A stretch of DNA of 64,000 bases from Nocardioides renjunii (GTDB lineage: Bacteria; Actinomycetota; Actinomycetes; Propionibacteriales; Nocardioidaceae), in NCBI RefSeq assembly GCF_034661175.1, contig NZ_CP141058.1, positions 4,154,001 through 4,218,000 on the forward strand. Reading direction: 5' to 3'. The notes under the pieces were generated by a model that saw nothing but the letters and a program-made list of their open reading frames with translations, searched no databases and was not told where the DNA came from. The translations under genes and the position numbers were made by a program. Positions 63,704 to 64,000 of the stretch are shown one piece after another (the first letter of the stretch is position 1; every line of letters begins with the position of its first letter).

Positions 63704-64000
63704 CAGGAACAGCATCGACAGCGACCACGTGATGTGGGTCAGGATCGGCGCCAGGATGCCGCCGCTAGCCCGCCGCTCCAGGCCGCACACCGCTCCCAGC
63801 AGGATGGCCGCGAAGGCGAGCATGACGTTGCCGGTCGCGAGGGTCGCGACGACGTAGGCGAGGGTGGTCCACAGCACGGGGTGCCGCGGGATGGCGGCGT
63901 ACATCGCGCCGCGGAAGAACAGCTCCTCGGCGATGCCGTTGAAGAACGTGATGATCGCCAGCACCGTCAGCGAGCCCTCGTCGGCGTACTCGAGCACGGA
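63686..64000 (-). CDS. CPBP family intramembrane metalloprotease, N-terminus outside window
   Basis: The visible 104 codons hold the first catalytic motif GIAEELFFRGAMYAAI (EExxxR) and later hydrophobic helices ending ILAPILTHITWSLSMLFLLP, with the His of motif 3. CPBP (CAAX protease and bacteriocin-processing) enzymes cut peptides within the membrane. The 5' end lies beyond base 64000, so length and start are unknown. Confidence 0.85.
   Translation of the reverse strand, partial: SVLEYADEGSLTVLAIITFFNGIAEELFFRGAMYAAIPRHPVLWTTLAYVVATLATGNVMLAFAAILLGAVCGLERRASGGILAPILTHITWSLSMLFLLPLLF

Overview
The window is about 64 kb of very GC-rich DNA. It is packed with genes that overlap by 4 bp (ATGA or GTGA), with many GTG starts. 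Its gene families (MprAB-like two-component system, SigK/RskA with a FAS1 lipoprotein, HelD/HelR helicase, AtuA and TIGR03084 families, large acyl-CoA sets) point to an actinobacterial chromosome, most like Nocardioides or a relative. No rRNA, tRNA, insertion sequence, prophage or CRISPR array was seen. No gene-free stretch exceeds 300 bases.

Layout. 1-9008: the end of a fructosamine-kinase-like gene, a DDAH-type hydrolase, an MprAB-like system, pabB/pabA, a lipoprotein sulfatase and a large PhzE-type chorismate enzyme. 9112-28020: surface glycan biosynthesis. Its core is an 11-gene minus-strand operon (23693 down to 11213) in which every junction overlaps. It encodes PglF/PglE/PglC/PglD-like enzymes (bacillosamine-type sugar and its transfer to lipid carrier), CapE/CapF/WecB (UDP-L-FucNAc), a WbuB-like and a second glycosyltransferase, a polymerase and a flippase. 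Plus-strand glycosyltransferases, a methyltransferase, a second ligase/polymerase and an epimerase flank it. 28198-35594: EamA exporter, GH16-like lipoprotein, HelD/HelR helicase, small membrane proteins, an SDR and an enoyl-CoA hydratase. 35663-39443: a SigK island, with a molybdopterin oxidoreductase, a FAS1 lipoprotein, sigK and rskA; two genes carry identical SigK-type promoters. 39582-45093: another ECF sigma factor with a low-complexity membrane partner, AraC, VOC, cupin, methyltransferase and an acyltransferase-like membrane protein. 45110-54675: an eight-gene Atu/Liu-like acyl-CoA catabolic operon with its TetR regulator. 54733-56962: an ABC exporter. 57186-60717: fadJ-like and fadA, divergent from a MerR regulator. 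61431-64000: a CPA-type antiporter, an NAD(P)-binding protein and a truncated CPBP protease.

The most unusual signal is a set of short palindromic repeats. Two 78-bp copies (3311-3388 and 49064-49141) match at 67 of 78 positions without gaps. One lies in frame inside an acyl-CoA carboxylase subunit and the other supplies the stop codon of a histidine kinase. A related element lies in frame inside pabB (about 4236-4306), and a different repeat seems to supply the start codon of the same carboxylase subunit (49897-49943). A 31-bp-period hairpin array fills the gap at 57005-57170. Together these suggest palindromic repeats that spread through the genome and become protein-coding, comparable in concept to Rickettsia palindromic elements.
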